This document shows positions 8,886-18,495 of a DNA stretch of 49,815 nt, one piece after another (position 1 is the first letter of the stretch; the number at the start of each line of letters is the position of its first letter). Both the position numbers and the translations under genes were made by a program. The stretch is taken from assembly GCA_035765045.1 (NCBI GenBank), contig DASTYI010000020.1, positions 1-49,815 of the forward strand. The letters are read 5' to 3'. A model generated the notes under the pieces. The model made no database searches and was not told the origin of the DNA. It was given only the letters and a program-made list of their open reading frames with translations. The stretch is from Iamia sp035765045. GTDB taxonomy: Bacteria > Actinomycetota > Acidimicrobiia > Acidimicrobiales > Iamiaceae.

Positions 8886-10456
8886 GGCTCCGCGAGGGTG
8901 GCGGCCTCGCCCCGGCGAGCCACGACGACCTCGGTGTCGAGCACCTCGGCCAGCAGGCCCGACCGCTCGGCCGCGGTGTGGAGCTCGAGGTCGATGTCCT
9001 CGCCCACGGTCGGCGTGACCTCGATGCGGACGGCGCCGTCGTCGTCGCTGCGGGCCCGGACGGCGGCCACCCGGCGACCGTGGGTGCGATCGAGCCCGAT
9101 GGCGACCCGGAGGATGGCGGCGAGGGCCCGCACCACGTGCTGCTCCTCGGCGCTCAACCGGGCGAACTCGGCGTGGCGGGCCTTGGGCGCGCTCTTGCGG
9201 TGGTAGCGGGCGACCAGGGCGATCCGCTCGATCTCGCCGTCGGTGAAGCCGACCAGCCGGTCGCTGTGGCGGATCACGTAGTACGAGTGCTTGTGGTGCC
9301 CGTCGTGGCTGACGGTGAGCCCGACGTTGGCCAGCAGGGCCGCCGCCTCCAGGTGGTCACGGGCGTCGGGCGGCAGGTCGAGCCGGTCGACCAGGTCGTC
9401 GTGGACCTGGAGGGCGAGGGTGGCGACCCAGGCCGAGTGCTCGGGGTCGTCGTCGAAGGCCGAGGCCAGGTGGCGGACGCTGCGCCGGCCGACGTCGGTG
9501 ATGGCGTGGAGCGACCCACCCCGGGCCCGCTGGAGGCTGTCGATCAGCACGCCCTCGCGCAGGGCCGCCTCGCTCACGGTCAGCGAGTCGATCCCGAACC
9601 GCTCGACCACGCCCTCGAGGATCAGGGCGCCGGCGGTGATGATGTCGACCCGCTTGGGGTCGAGCCCCTCGACCTCGCCCAGCTGGCCCTTGCGGGCGGC
9701 CCGGGCCAGCTCGGCGGCCACCGCCCGGACCTCGTCACCGGTGGCGGTGGCGCCGTTCCACGTCCGCACGGGGGCCTCGTCGCCGGCCTGCTGGCGGGCC
9801 AGCCGGACGACCTGCTCGATCGTGCCCGAGGAGCCGATGGCCACGTCGAAGCCGTGCTGGCGGACGGCCGGCCCGAAGACCACCAGGGCGGCCCGGACGT
9901 GACGACGGCAGGCCTCGACGTCGGACTTGGTGACGTCGCCGTCCGCGAAGAAGCGGTTGGTGAGCCGCACCGCCCCCAGCTTGAGCGAGCGGGAGGCGAG
10001 CGTCTCGCCCCGCTGGCCGATCAGCAGCTCGGTGCTGCCACCGCCGATGTCGCAGAGCAGCACCCTCTCGTCGAACACCGGGAGCGCCGACAGCACGCCG
10101 AGGTGGATCAGCCGGGCCTCCTCCACCCCCGAGATGACCTCGACCTCGACCCCCGCCTCGCGCCGGGCCCGGTCGAGGAAGGCGTCGTGGTTCTGCGCCT
10201 CGCGCACCGCCGAGGTGGCGACGGCCCGCATCTCGGCGTCGTGGGCGTCGGCCAGGCGGCGGAACCGGCCCAGGGCGGCCACGCCCCGCTCGATGGCCGC
10301 GGGCGCCAGCTCCTTCATGTCGCCGGCGCCCTGGCCCAGGCGGACCTGCTCCTTCTCCCGGGCGATGACGTCGAAGCGATCGCCGTCGACCACCCGGGCG
10401 ATGACCAGGTGCAGCGAGTTGGTGCCGACGTCGACGGCGGCGAGCACTTCGGTCAC
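8882..10456 (-). CDS. Ppx/GppA family phosphatase with HD-like C-terminal domain
   Basis: Exopolyphosphatase or pppGpp phosphohydrolase. It has 524 residues, longer than the ~310-residue short form of many actinobacteria. The ASKHA fold is marked by DVGTNSLHL at 9-17 and CDIGGGSTELLIG in the middle. The C-terminal ~200 residues are the HD-like Ppx extension (SHDGHHKHSYYVIRHSD, ALVARYHRKSAPK). Start is GTG at 10456, preceded by TAGGTT 6 nt upstream, so the mRNA may be leaderless. It heads the minus-strand series running to 3954. Whether polyphosphate or pppGpp is the main substrate cannot be told from sequence. Confidence 0.9.
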   Translation of the reverse strand: MTEVLAAVDVGTNSLHLVIARVVDGDRFDVIAREKEQVRLGQGAGDMKELAPAAIERGVAALGRFRRLADAHDAEMRAVATSAVREAQNHDAFLDRARREAGVEVEVISGVEEARLIHLGVLSALPVFDERVLLCDIGGGSTELLIGQRGETLASRSLKLGAVRLTNRFFADGDVTKSDVEACRRHVRAALVVFGPAVRQHGFDVAIGSSGTIEQVVRLARQQAGDEAPVRTWNGATATGDEVRAVAAELARAARKGQLGEVEGLDPKRVDIITAGALILEGVVERFGIDSLTVSEAALREGVLIDSLQRARGGSLHAITDVGRRSVRHLASAFDDDPEHSAWVATLALQVHDDLVDRLDLPPDARDHLEAAALLANVGLTVSHDGHHKHSYYVIRHSDRLVGFTDGEIERIALVARYHRKSAPKARHAEFARLSAEEQHVVRALAAILRVAIGLDRTHGRRVAAVRARSDDDGAVRIEVTPTVGEDIDLELHTAAERSGLLAEVLDTEVVVARRGEAATLAEP

Positions 10457-10462
10457 GGCCCG

Positions 10463-10468
10463 AACCTA
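10463..10468 (-). promoter_or_regulatory. Candidate -10 box TAGGTT upstream of ppx
   Basis: On the minus strand TAGGTT lies 6 nt before the GTG start at 10456, the geometry expected for a leaderless transcript. No clear -35 was found. Confidence 0.4.
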
Positions 10469-10503
10469 CCGGCCCCCCGCGACAGCGAGAGCCGGACGGC
10501 CCG

Positions 10504-11313
10504 TCAGTCGATCACGGCCTGCCGCTGCTCCACCGGCAGGTCCAGCGCCGCCGACGTCGGCTCCGGCAGCTCCGGCAGGTCACCCCCCGCCCCGCCGAGC
10601 GTCCAGGTGGCCCGCCAGTAGGCGTCGACGGTGATCTCGACCCCGCCCGCGTCGACGTAGGTGTGGGTCAGGTCGCCGTTCGGGTACGGGCCGCCCTGCG
10701 ACTCCGTGTGGGTCGTCGCCCCGTCGCCCCAGTCGACGACGTAGCGGGGTGTCATGGTGAAGGTGAGGGTCCCGATCGGGGTGCCGAAGGTGGCCACGGC
10801 GGGGACGTCGCCGCCGATCTCGAGGTAGCCGGGCAGGCCGGTCAGGGCCTTGCCGGGGGCCACGGCGAGGGGCGAGGGCGGCGGCGGGGTGGTCTGGCGG
10901 AACCAGTAGGCCTGGGCGATGAACTCGGGGTCGATCGTCTCCTCGATGTCGCAGTTGCCCCAGAGGACGCCGTTCTCGCCCTGCGAGCTCTGCGACTCCA
11001 CCGCCTCGGCCCAGGTCATCCCCTCGCCCTGGGGCACGGCCTGGATCCCCCAGCACCCGGGACCGGCGTCGGGGGCCGAGTCCTCGCTCGTGCCCTCGGG
11101 GTCGAAGTAGCGGATGAAGTCGACCGGGTCGCCCCCACCGCCGCCGCTGGTCTCCTCGGCGCCACCGGTCTGGCTCCCCGGGGTCTGGCCCCCGCAGGCG
11201 AAGAGGCCCGAGCCGCAGTGCGGCCCACCGTGGTCGGCTCCGGCGGGGGCCGCCGTCAGGGCCAGGCCCGACAGCACGAGGGCCACGCTGGCCACGACCG
11301 CTCTCACCCGCAC
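10504..11313 (-). CDS. Secreted protein with PKD-like motif
   Basis: About 269 residues. The signal peptide is VRAVVASVALVLSGLALT followed by AAPAGA and a likely cleavage before DHGG. A Gly/Ser-rich stretch with several Cys follows. Near the C-terminus YVVDWGDGATTHTES...LTHTYVDAGG resembles the WGDG...HTY signature of a PKD beta-sandwich. I chose GTG at 11313 because GGAGGAGG lies 4-5 nt upstream; GTG at 11307 would overlap the upstream stop (GTGA) and is the alternative. Gene and start overlap the lipoprotein gene, suggesting one operon of exported proteins. Function unknown. Confidence 0.68.
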   Translation of the reverse strand: MRVRAVVASVALVLSGLALTAAPAGADHGGPHCGSGLFACGGQTPGSQTGGAEETSGGGGGDPVDFIRYFDPEGTSEDSAPDAGPGCWGIQAVPQGEGMTWAEAVESQSSQGENGVLWGNCDIEETIDPEFIAQAYWFRQTTPPPPSPLAVAPGKALTGLPGYLEIGGDVPAVATFGTPIGTLTFTMTPRYVVDWGDGATTHTESQGGPYPNGDLTHTYVDAGGVEITVDAYWRATWTLGGAGGDLPELPEPTSAALDLPVEQRQAVID

Positions 11314-12020
11314 GCCGCCTCCTCCGTCAACGGGACGCCGTTGTCGCTGAAGTTGAAGAAGTCGAGCCGCCACGCCGGTGCGGCCGCCCCCTCGGCGGCG
11401 GGGACGAGGCGGAAGTAGTAGGGCTGCACGACCTCGACCGGGGGCACCACGGCGGCGCCGAGACCCTCGACCACGACGGTGCCCGAGGCGCAGCGGGCGA
11501 CCGCCTCCTCCAGGTCGACCTCGGTCACGGCCACCTCGACGGGGGCCGGGTTGAGGACGGCGACGCCGGCCTGTTGCAGGCCCTCCAGCTCCTGCTGGGC
11601 CCGGGTGCCCGTGAAGGCGGCGTGGAACGAGGCCAACGACCGCTCGTCGAGGGCCTGGCTGGCGGCGGTGGCGGTCAGGGCGTCGGCGTAGGCCGTGACG
11701 AGGGCGTCGAGCTGGGCCTCGGCCTCCCCGGCGGTGAGGACCTCGGCGTCGTCGCCCGGGGTCGCGTCCGGGGCGGTCGTCCCCGACTCCGTGGTGCCCG
11801 GCTCGTCGTCATCGGGGGCCGTCGTCGTGCCGTCGTCGCCGGGGTCGGTGGTGGCGCCGGGGTCGGTGGTGACGGGGGCCGTCGTGGTGGGGGTGGGCTC
11901 GGCGCCGGCGTCGTCGTCGGAGCAGGCGCCGCCGAGGGCGGTCACCAGGGCCAGGGCCGACAGGATGAGGAGGGGCGCGCGCCGTCGCGGACGGAGCATG
12001 CCCAGGGGGGAAGTGCGCAT
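11304..12020 (-). CDS. Putative lipoprotein
   Basis: 238 residues. An RPRRRAPLLILSALALVTAL signal peptide ends in the lipobox LGGAC, followed by acidic residues and a Thr/Asp/Gly-rich low-complexity spacer of ~60 residues. The remaining domain is mixed alpha/beta with LTAGEAEAQLDALVTAYADAL and a C-terminal AWRLDFFNFSDNG. No family recognised. Start is ATG at 12020, or ATG 11999 (MLRPRRR), which gives a cleaner signal peptide. It is divergent from glpX and overlaps the secreted PKD-like gene by a few bases. Confidence 0.7.
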   Translation of the reverse strand: MRTSPLGMLRPRRRAPLLILSALALVTALGGACSDDDAGAEPTPTTTAPVTTDPGATTDPGDDGTTTAPDDDEPGTTESGTTAPDATPGDDAEVLTAGEAEAQLDALVTAYADALTATAASQALDERSLASFHAAFTGTRAQQELEGLQQAGVAVLNPAPVEVAVTEVDLEEAVARCASGTVVVEGLGAAVVPPVEVVQPYYFRLVPAAEGAAAPAWRLDFFNFSDNGVPLTEEAACG

Positions 12021-12090
12021 GCGTCCGGTGGGGTACCCGCCGACCCTCGCGGGGACACCCCCAGATCCGGGGTCGTCACCCCCGCCCCGC

Positions 12091-12096
12091 TACTGT
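12091..12096 (+). promoter_or_regulatory. Candidate -10 box TACTGT for leaderless glpX
   Basis: TACTGT ends 7 nt before the ATG at 12104 and the gap has no ribosome-binding site. GATCCGG and CCGGATC form a 7-bp inverted repeat flanking this box. Confidence 0.45.
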
Positions 12097-12103
12097 CCGG
12101 ATC

Positions 12104-13102
12104 ATGGCGCCCGACGCACCGCAAGTGCCCGACCGCAACCTGGCCATGGAGCTGGTGCGGGTGACCGAGGCTGCCGCCATGGCGGCGTCCCGCTGGATGG
12201 GCCGGGGGGACAAGGAGGGGGCCGATGGCGCCGCCGTCGATGCCATGCGGGTCGTGCTCGACACCGTGTCGATGGACGGCATCGTCGTCATCGGCGAGGG
12301 CGAGAAGGACGAGGCCCCGATGCTCTACAACGGCGAGCGGATCGGCGACGGCACGCCGCCCGAGACCGACATCGCCGTCGACCCGGTCGAGGGCACCACG
12401 CTCACCGCCCAGGGCCGCGGCGGGGCCATCTCGGTCATCGCCGTGTCCGAGCGGGGCACGATGTTCGACCCGGGCCCCTGCGTCTACATGGAGAAGCTCG
12501 CCGTCGGCCCCGAGGCGGCCGGGCTGGTCGACGTCACCGCCCCGGTGGCCGACAACCTCCAGGCCGTGGCCAAGGCCAAGGGCGAGTCGGTCCGGGACGT
12601 CACCGCCGTGGTGCTCGACCGGCCCCGCCACGCCGAGCTGATCCGGGAGATCCGCGAGGCCGGGGCCCGCATCCGCCTGATCCAGGACGGCGACGTCATC
12701 GGCGTCGTGTCCACGGCCTGGCCCGAGGCCGGCGCCGACATCCTCTTCGGCATCGGCGGCACGCCCGAGGGCGTCCTGGCCGCGGCGGCCATGAAGTGCA
12801 TGGGCGGTGAGATCCAGGGCCGTCTCTGGCCTCGGGACGACGCCGAGCGCCAGGCCGCCATCGACGCCGGCTACGACCTCGACCGGGTGCTCCTCACCGA
12901 CGACCTGGTCCGGGGCAACAACGCCTTCTTCGCCGCCACCGGCATCACCAACGGTGACGTGCTGCGGGGCGTCCAGTACACCTCGCACGGCGCCACGACG
13001 CAGTCGCTGGTGATGCGCTCGAAGTCGGGCACGGTGCGGCGCATCGAGGCCCGCCACCACAGCCAGAAGCTCCACGCCATCAGCGCGGTGGACTACGCGT
13101 GA
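12104..13102 (+). CDS. glpX: Fructose-1,6-bisphosphatase, class II
   Basis: Gluconeogenic enzyme hydrolysing fructose-1,6-bisphosphate to fructose-6-phosphate in the cytoplasm. 332 residues, a normal GlpX length. The metal/substrate motifs VVIGEGEKDEAPML and IAVDPVEGTT are intact, as is the C-terminal FGIGGTPEGVLAAAA. GlpX is the usual and often only FBPase in Actinomycetota. ATG start follows a TACTGT box by 7 nt. Its stop overlaps the GTG of the next gene by 4 nt. Confidence 0.96.
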   Translation: MAPDAPQVPDRNLAMELVRVTEAAAMAASRWMGRGDKEGADGAAVDAMRVVLDTVSMDGIVVIGEGEKDEAPMLYNGERIGDGTPPETDIAVDPVEGTTLTAQGRGGAISVIAVSERGTMFDPGPCVYMEKLAVGPEAAGLVDVTAPVADNLQAVAKAKGESVRDVTAVVLDRPRHAELIREIREAGARIRLIQDGDVIGVVSTAWPEAGADILFGIGGTPEGVLAAAAMKCMGGEIQGRLWPRDDAERQAAIDAGYDLDRVLLTDDLVRGNNAFFAATGITNGDVLRGVQYTSHGATTQSLVMRSKSGTVRRIEARHHSQKLHAISAVDYA

Positions 13103-13446
13103 GCGATACGACGATCTGGCACAACCCGCGGTGCTCGAAGTCCCGGCAGGCGAAGGGCCTGCTGGAGGACCTGGGCGCCGGCGCCGAGGTGCGTGAGTAC
13201 CTCAAGGAGCCGCCGACCCGGGCCGAGCTCGAGGCGCTGATGGCGGCCCTGGGCCTCGACGACCCCCGGGCCATGGTGCGCACCGGGGAGGACGCCTACA
13301 AGCAGCTGGGCCTGGCCGACGCCACCGCCGACGAGCTGCTCGACGCCCTGGTCGACAACCCGATCCTGCTCCAGCGGCCCATCGTGGTCCGCAACGGCAA
13401 CGCTGTCATCGGCCGGCCCCCCGAAGACGTCCACCAGCTCTTCTAG
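13099..13446 (+). CDS. ArsC/Spx-family reductase (arsenate reductase-like)
   Basis: 115-residue thioredoxin-fold protein. IWHNPRCSKSRQ holds the catalytic Cys12 of the ArsC (glutaredoxin-dependent) family, and NPILLQRPIVVRNGNAVIGRPP is the typical C-terminal substrate loop. Possible roles are arsenate reduction or a redox or regulatory role as in YffB/Spx relatives; no ars genes lie nearby. GTG start overlaps the glpX stop (GTGA). The last ~27 bp of the gene are the start of a duplicated segment that continues beyond the stop. Confidence 0.88.
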   Translation: MSDTTIWHNPRCSKSRQAKGLLEDLGAGAEVREYLKEPPTRAELEALMAALGLDDPRAMVRTGEDAYKQLGLADATADELLDALVDNPILLQRPIVVRNGNAVIGRPPEDVHQLF

Positions 13447-13604
13447 GCGTCCACCGAGGCCGCCCCGACGGCTTCCTGTGCCCCCTCGTCGCGCTTCCGC
13501 GCCCCCTGCCTCACCCGAAGACGTCCACCAGCTCTTCTCGGCCGTCCGCCGAGGCCGCCCCCGGCGGCTTCCTGTGCCCCCTCGTCGCGCTTCCGCGCCC
13601 CCTG
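13420..13604 (+). repeat. Imperfect tandem duplication including the 3' end of the arsC-like gene
   Basis: Copy 1 spans 13420-13508 and copy 2 13514-13604. Both begin CCCGAAGACGTCCACCAGCT and end with a 38-nt identical block (13471-13508 and 13567-13604). Copy 1 starts inside the gene (codons for PEDVHQLF) and copy 2 repeats these codons after the stop, with a changed stop codon (TAG to TCG). Copies differ by a 2-nt indel and a few substitutions. Confidence 0.85.
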
Positions 13605-13633
13605 GCCCACAAGAACCCCCGCCCGGGCAGAAA

Positions 13634-13680
13634 CGCGACCCTCACCCACAAGAACCCCTTCTTGTGGGCTCACGGTCGCG
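13634..13680. terminator. Large stem-loop, possible bidirectional terminator or small RNA element
   Basis: Inner stem CCCACAAGAA / TTCTTGTGGG (13645-13654, 13659-13668), perfect over 10 bp with loop CCCC. Outer stem CGCGACC / GGTCGCG (13634-13640, 13674-13680). A further CCCACAAGAACCCCC lies at 13606-13620 and could compete for the same right arm. No U-run follows, so the terminator function is inferred from its position between convergent genes. Confidence 0.6.
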
Positions 13681-13798
13681 GAGTGGGCGGGCCGGGGCGA
13701 GGGAGGGGCTGGGCGGGGCTGGGCTGGGCTACGCCGGGCGACCGGGGCGGGCCGGGCGGGCCGGGCGGGCCCGGCCGGGCAGGGCCGGGGGAGACGCG
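13681..13798 (+). repeat. G-run tract (GGGC/GGGGC repeats), potential G-quadruplex
   Basis: Nearly every 4-6 nt on the + strand carries a run of three or more G (units such as GGGCGGGCC and GGGCTGGGCT). It can form several alternative G-quadruplexes on this strand. Confidence 0.6.
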
Positions 13799-13841
13799 TC
13801 GAACCCGCCGGCGGGGGGGAGGGACCGGCGGGTTCGATGCG
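13795..13841. repeat. Inverted repeat, 13-bp perfect arms extendable to 17 bp
   Basis: TCGAACCCGCCGG at 13799-13811 pairs with CCGGCGGGTTCGA at 13825-13837 around a 13-nt G-rich loop; four outer pairs including one G-T extend it to 13795-13841. Function unknown. Confidence 0.7.
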
Positions 13842-13932
13842 GGTGGTGTGTCACCGACCACTTCAGATGAGGTCCAACGCGGCGGGGGTGCGTCGGAGCT
13901 CGTGATCGGGACGGGGGTCTTTATGCCCCGGT

Positions 13933-13971
13933 CTCGGAACCGGTAAACACCGGATCCGAGAAATTTCTCGG
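13933..13971 (-). terminator. Two overlapping hairpins downstream of atpC
   Basis: Hairpin 1 (13933-13960) has CTCGGA/TCCGAG and CCGG/CCGG stems around TAAACA. Hairpin 2 (13956-13971) is the perfect 16-nt palindrome CCGAGAAATTTCTCGG, 2 nt past the atpC stop. They share CCGAG at 13956-13960, so they exclude each other. Position suggests termination of the atp operon. Confidence 0.55.
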
Positions 13972-13972
13972 G

Positions 13973-14374
13973 TCAGTGGGTGGCGTCGTCGCCGGCGGCG
14001 CGGAGGCGGACCTCGGCCCGCTTGATGGCCTCGGCGGCCTCCTCGTCGTCACCGCCGCGGAGGGCGACCTCGGCGCGCTCCTTGGCCGCCCGGGCTCGGG
14101 CCAGGTCGATGTCGGTGGCCAGCTCGGCCTGGTCCGACAGCAACGAGACCCGGTCGTCGCTGACCTCGACGAAGCCGCCGTGGACGGCGACCTTGACGAC
14201 CTCGCCCGCGGTGGTGGCGATCTCGGTGACGCCCGCGCCCAGCTGGCCCAGGTAGGTGGTGTGGCCGGTCAGGAAGGCGATGTCGCCGCCCTCCTCGACC
14301 CGGGTCACGACCCGCTCGGCCTCGCCGGACCAGAGGATCCGCTCGGGCGAGACGACCTGCACCTCCAACGTCAT
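13973..14374 (-). CDS. atpC: F1Fo ATP synthase epsilon subunit
   Basis: 133 residues, part of the central stalk of F1; couples rotation and restrains ATP hydrolysis. N-terminal LEVQVVSPERILWSGEAERV is the standard beta-sandwich start, followed by the helical C-terminal domain (RARAAKERAEVAL). Last gene of the atp operon, 6 bp after atpD. Two hairpins directly follow its stop. Confidence 0.95.
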   Translation of the reverse strand: MTLEVQVVSPERILWSGEAERVVTRVEEGGDIAFLTGHTTYLGQLGAGVTEIATTAGEVVKVAVHGGFVEVSDDRVSLLSDQAELATDIDLARARAAKERAEVALRGGDDEEAAEAIKRAEVRLRAAGDDATH

Positions 14375-14380
14375 GGCGGG

Positions 14381-15825
<1,445 letters not shown>

Positions 15826-15829
<4 letters not shown>

Positions 15830-16827
15830 GAGGCGTCTCCTGCGGGGAAGTGGTGGGTGCGGGCGTGGTGGTGGACCGCGTGGTCGAAGGGGTCCGACTG
15901 GAACACGTGGTCGATGAGGAGGTCGTCGGGATCGTCGGAGTTGGCGGCCCGGAGGGCCTCGGCGCCGCCGACGATCTCCATGATCTCGTTGGTGATGCTG
16001 TCCTGCCGGGCCCGGTTCATCACCCGGGTGAGCTTGATGATCAGCTCCTCGGCGTTGTCGGTGGCGGCCTTCATGGCCCGCTGGCGGCTGGCGTGCTCGG
16101 AGGCGGCCGAGTCGAGCAGGGCGGCCAGGATCCGGGCCGAGACGTAGCGGGGCAGCAACGACTCGAGGATCGGGCCGGGGGCCGGCTCGAACTCGTAGGC
16201 GCTCGCCTGGCGCTCCTCGGACGACGCCGCCTGGCCCACGCCGGTCAGCGGCATGAACTTGCGGACGACGACCTCCTGCTGGCCCATCGAGATGAAGCGC
16301 GTGTACACGAGCACCACCTCCTGGACCTCGCCGGCGTCGTAGAGGCCGGTGATGACCTCGCCGACGGCCAGGGCGTCGGGGTAGGTGGGCGAGTCGCTGA
16401 TGCCCTCGAAGCTCTCCTCGATCGGGTAGCCCCGGTACGAGAAGTAGCCGTGGGCCTTGCGACCGACGGTGATCAGGGCGAAGTCGACGCCCTCGCCCCG
16501 GCGGGCCTGGATCTCCCGCTCGCAGGCCCGGATGACCGAGCTGTTGTAGCCACCGGCCAGGCCCCGGTCCGACGAGATGACGACGTAGGCAACCTTGCGC
16601 ACGTCCTCGGCCGGCTTGAGCAGGGGGTGGTCGGTGATCCCGCCGTTCTCGGCCAGGTGCTGGATCACGTCGGTGAGGAGCTCGCTGTAGGGGCGAGCCT
16701 CGTTGGCCCGCTGCTGCGCCTTGGCCACGCGGGTGGCGGCGATGAGCTCCATCGCCCGGGTGATCTTCTTGGTCGACTGGACGCTCTTGATGCGGCGTCG
16801 CAGGACCCGTTCCTGGCCTCCGGCCAC
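15826..16827 (-). CDS. atpG: F1Fo ATP synthase gamma subunit
   Basis: 333-residue rotor shaft of F1. N-terminal RRRIKSVQSTKKITRAMELI and C-terminal NRARQDSITNEIMEIVGGAEAL are the family's two coiled-coil helices. It is somewhat longer than the ~290 residues of E. coli, with insertions in the Rossmann-like domain and a short C-terminal His-rich tail (HAVHHHARTHH). GTG start with AGGAG 6 nt upstream; this SD includes the stop codon of atpA. Confidence 0.97.
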
Positions 16828-16836
16828 GGTGAGCTC

Positions 16837-18465
16837 CTAGGCCTCGGTCTCGGGGGTGCGGTCGACCTGCTCCTCGGGGAGGAGGCCACGGTCGGCGGCC
16901 TTGCGCAGGTCGGCGGTGCCGGGGTCGATGTCCTCGGCGCTGCCCCCGGGCTGGTCGCTGGCCGTGAAGGTCTCGTTGAAGCTGTCGAGGGCGGCCTTGA
17001 GGGCGTCCTCGTCGAGCTTGCCGGTGCTGCGGATGTCGTCGAGCAGGCCCTTGTTGCGGCTGCGGAAGACGTCGAGCACCTCCCCCTCCCAGCGCTTCAC
17101 GTCGGCGACGGGGATCTTGTCGAGGTAGCCCCGGGTGCCGGCGTAGAGGACGACGACCTGCTCCTCGACGGGGAACGGCGAGTTGAGGCCCTGCTTGAGC
17201 AGCTCGGTGAGGCGGTAGCCCCGGTCGAGGGTGGCCTGCGACACGGCGTCGAGGTCCGAGCCGATCGAGGCGAACGACTCCAGCTCGCGGAACTGGGCCA
17301 GGTCGCCCTTGAGCGTGCCCACGGCGGTCTTCATGGCCTTGATCTGGGCGGCGCCGCCCACGCGGGACACCGACTGGCCCACGTTGATGGCGGGCCGGAT
17401 GCCCGACTTGAACAGGTCGTCCTCGAGGAAGACCTGGCCGTCGGTGATCGAGATCACGTTCGTCGGGATGTAGGCCGAGATGTCGCCGGCCTTGGTCTCG
17501 ATGATCGGCAGGGCGGTCATCGAGCCGGCGCCGTTGGCGTCGGAGAGCTTGGCGGCCCGCTCCAGCAGGCGGCTGTGGAGGTAGAAGACGTCGCCCGGGT
17601 AGGCCTCACGGCCCGGCGGGCGGCGCAGCAGCAGCGACACCGAGCGGTAGGCCTCGGCCTGCTTCGACAGGTCGTCGTAGACGGCCAGGGCGTGCTCGCC
17701 GTTCTCCATCCAGTGCTGGCCCATGGCGCAGCCGGCGTAGGGGGCGAGGTACTTGTACGGCGCCGGGTCCGAGGCCGGGCTCACCACCACGACCGTGTAG
17801 TCCATGGCGCCGTGGCTCTCGAGGGTGGCCACCGTCTGGGCGACCGTCGAGGCCTTCTGCCCGATGGCCACGTACACGCACTTCACCCCGAGACCCTTCT
17901 GGTTCAGGATCGTGTCGATGGCGACGGTGGTCTTGCCCGTCTTGCGGTCGCCGATGATCAGCTCGCGCTGGCCCCGCCCGATCGGCGTCATGGCGTCGAT
18001 GGCCTTGATGCCGGTCTGGAGCGGCTCGTGCACCGGCTTGCGACCGGTGATGCCGGGGGCCTGGACCTCCATGCGGCGGGTGCCGACGTTGGAGAGCGGG
18101 CCCTTGCCGTCGACCGGCTCGCCCAGGGTGTTCACGACCCGGCCGAGGAGGCCGTCGCCGCACGGGACCGAGAGGATCTCGCCGGTGGCCCGGACCGACT
18201 GGCCCTCGGCGATGTCGTCGACGTCGCCGAGCACGACGGCGCCGATCGACTCCTCGTCGAGGTTGAGGGCCAGGCCGATGGTGCCGTCGGCGAACTCGAG
18301 CATCTCGTTCACGGCGCAGTCGGGGAGGCCCTCGACACGGGCGATGCCGTCGCCCACCTCGATGACCCGGCCGACCTGGGCGGCGGCGGTGTCGGGCTTG
18401 AAGCCCTCGAGGCTCTTGCGGAGGGCGGCGGTGATCTCGTCGGTGCTGATGGTGAGCTCGGCCAT
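16837..18465 (-). CDS. atpA: F1Fo ATP synthase alpha subunit
   Basis: Regulatory nucleotide-binding F1 subunit, 542 residues, with a short acidic C-terminal extension similar to the mycobacterial one. Walker A GDRKTGKTTVAIDT and the ALPIIETKAGDISAYIPTNV segment are conserved. ATG start at 18465. It is 30 bp downstream of atpH and 9 bp from atpG. Confidence 0.98.
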   Translation of the reverse strand: MAELTISTDEITAALRKSLEGFKPDTAAAQVGRVIEVGDGIARVEGLPDCAVNEMLEFADGTIGLALNLDEESIGAVVLGDVDDIAEGQSVRATGEILSVPCGDGLLGRVVNTLGEPVDGKGPLSNVGTRRMEVQAPGITGRKPVHEPLQTGIKAIDAMTPIGRGQRELIIGDRKTGKTTVAIDTILNQKGLGVKCVYVAIGQKASTVAQTVATLESHGAMDYTVVVVSPASDPAPYKYLAPYAGCAMGQHWMENGEHALAVYDDLSKQAEAYRSVSLLLRRPPGREAYPGDVFYLHSRLLERAAKLSDANGAGSMTALPIIETKAGDISAYIPTNVISITDGQVFLEDDLFKSGIRPAINVGQSVSRVGGAAQIKAMKTAVGTLKGDLAQFRELESFASIGSDLDAVSQATLDRGYRLTELLKQGLNSPFPVEEQVVVLYAGTRGYLDKIPVADVKRWEGEVLDVFRSRNKGLLDDIRSTGKLDEDALKAALDSFNETFTASDQPGGSAEDIDPGTADLRKAADRGLLPEEQVDRTPETEA

Positions 18466-18495
18466 GGTGGCTCGCTTCTTCCTTGAAGGGTTGGC

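Larger units (their letters stand above)
13447..13972. other. 526-bp gene-free region between convergent arsC-like and atpC genes
   Basis: No supportable gene here; open frames are compositional artefacts. In order it holds the second half of a tandem duplication, a large hairpin, a ~118-nt G-run tract, a 16-17-bp inverted repeat and two overlapping hairpins next to atpC. It is the longest stretch without a gene in the window. Confidence 0.8.

Noticed and set aside
13099..13446. Arsenic resistance locus
   Set aside because: No arsR, arsB or acr3 nearby; the ArsC/Spx fold alone does not show arsenate reduction.
13478..13946. Frames at 13478-13870 and 13662-13946 as genes
   Set aside because: They consist of Arg/Gly/Pro runs generated by the G-rich tract and the duplicated arsC tail; no start signal or domain.
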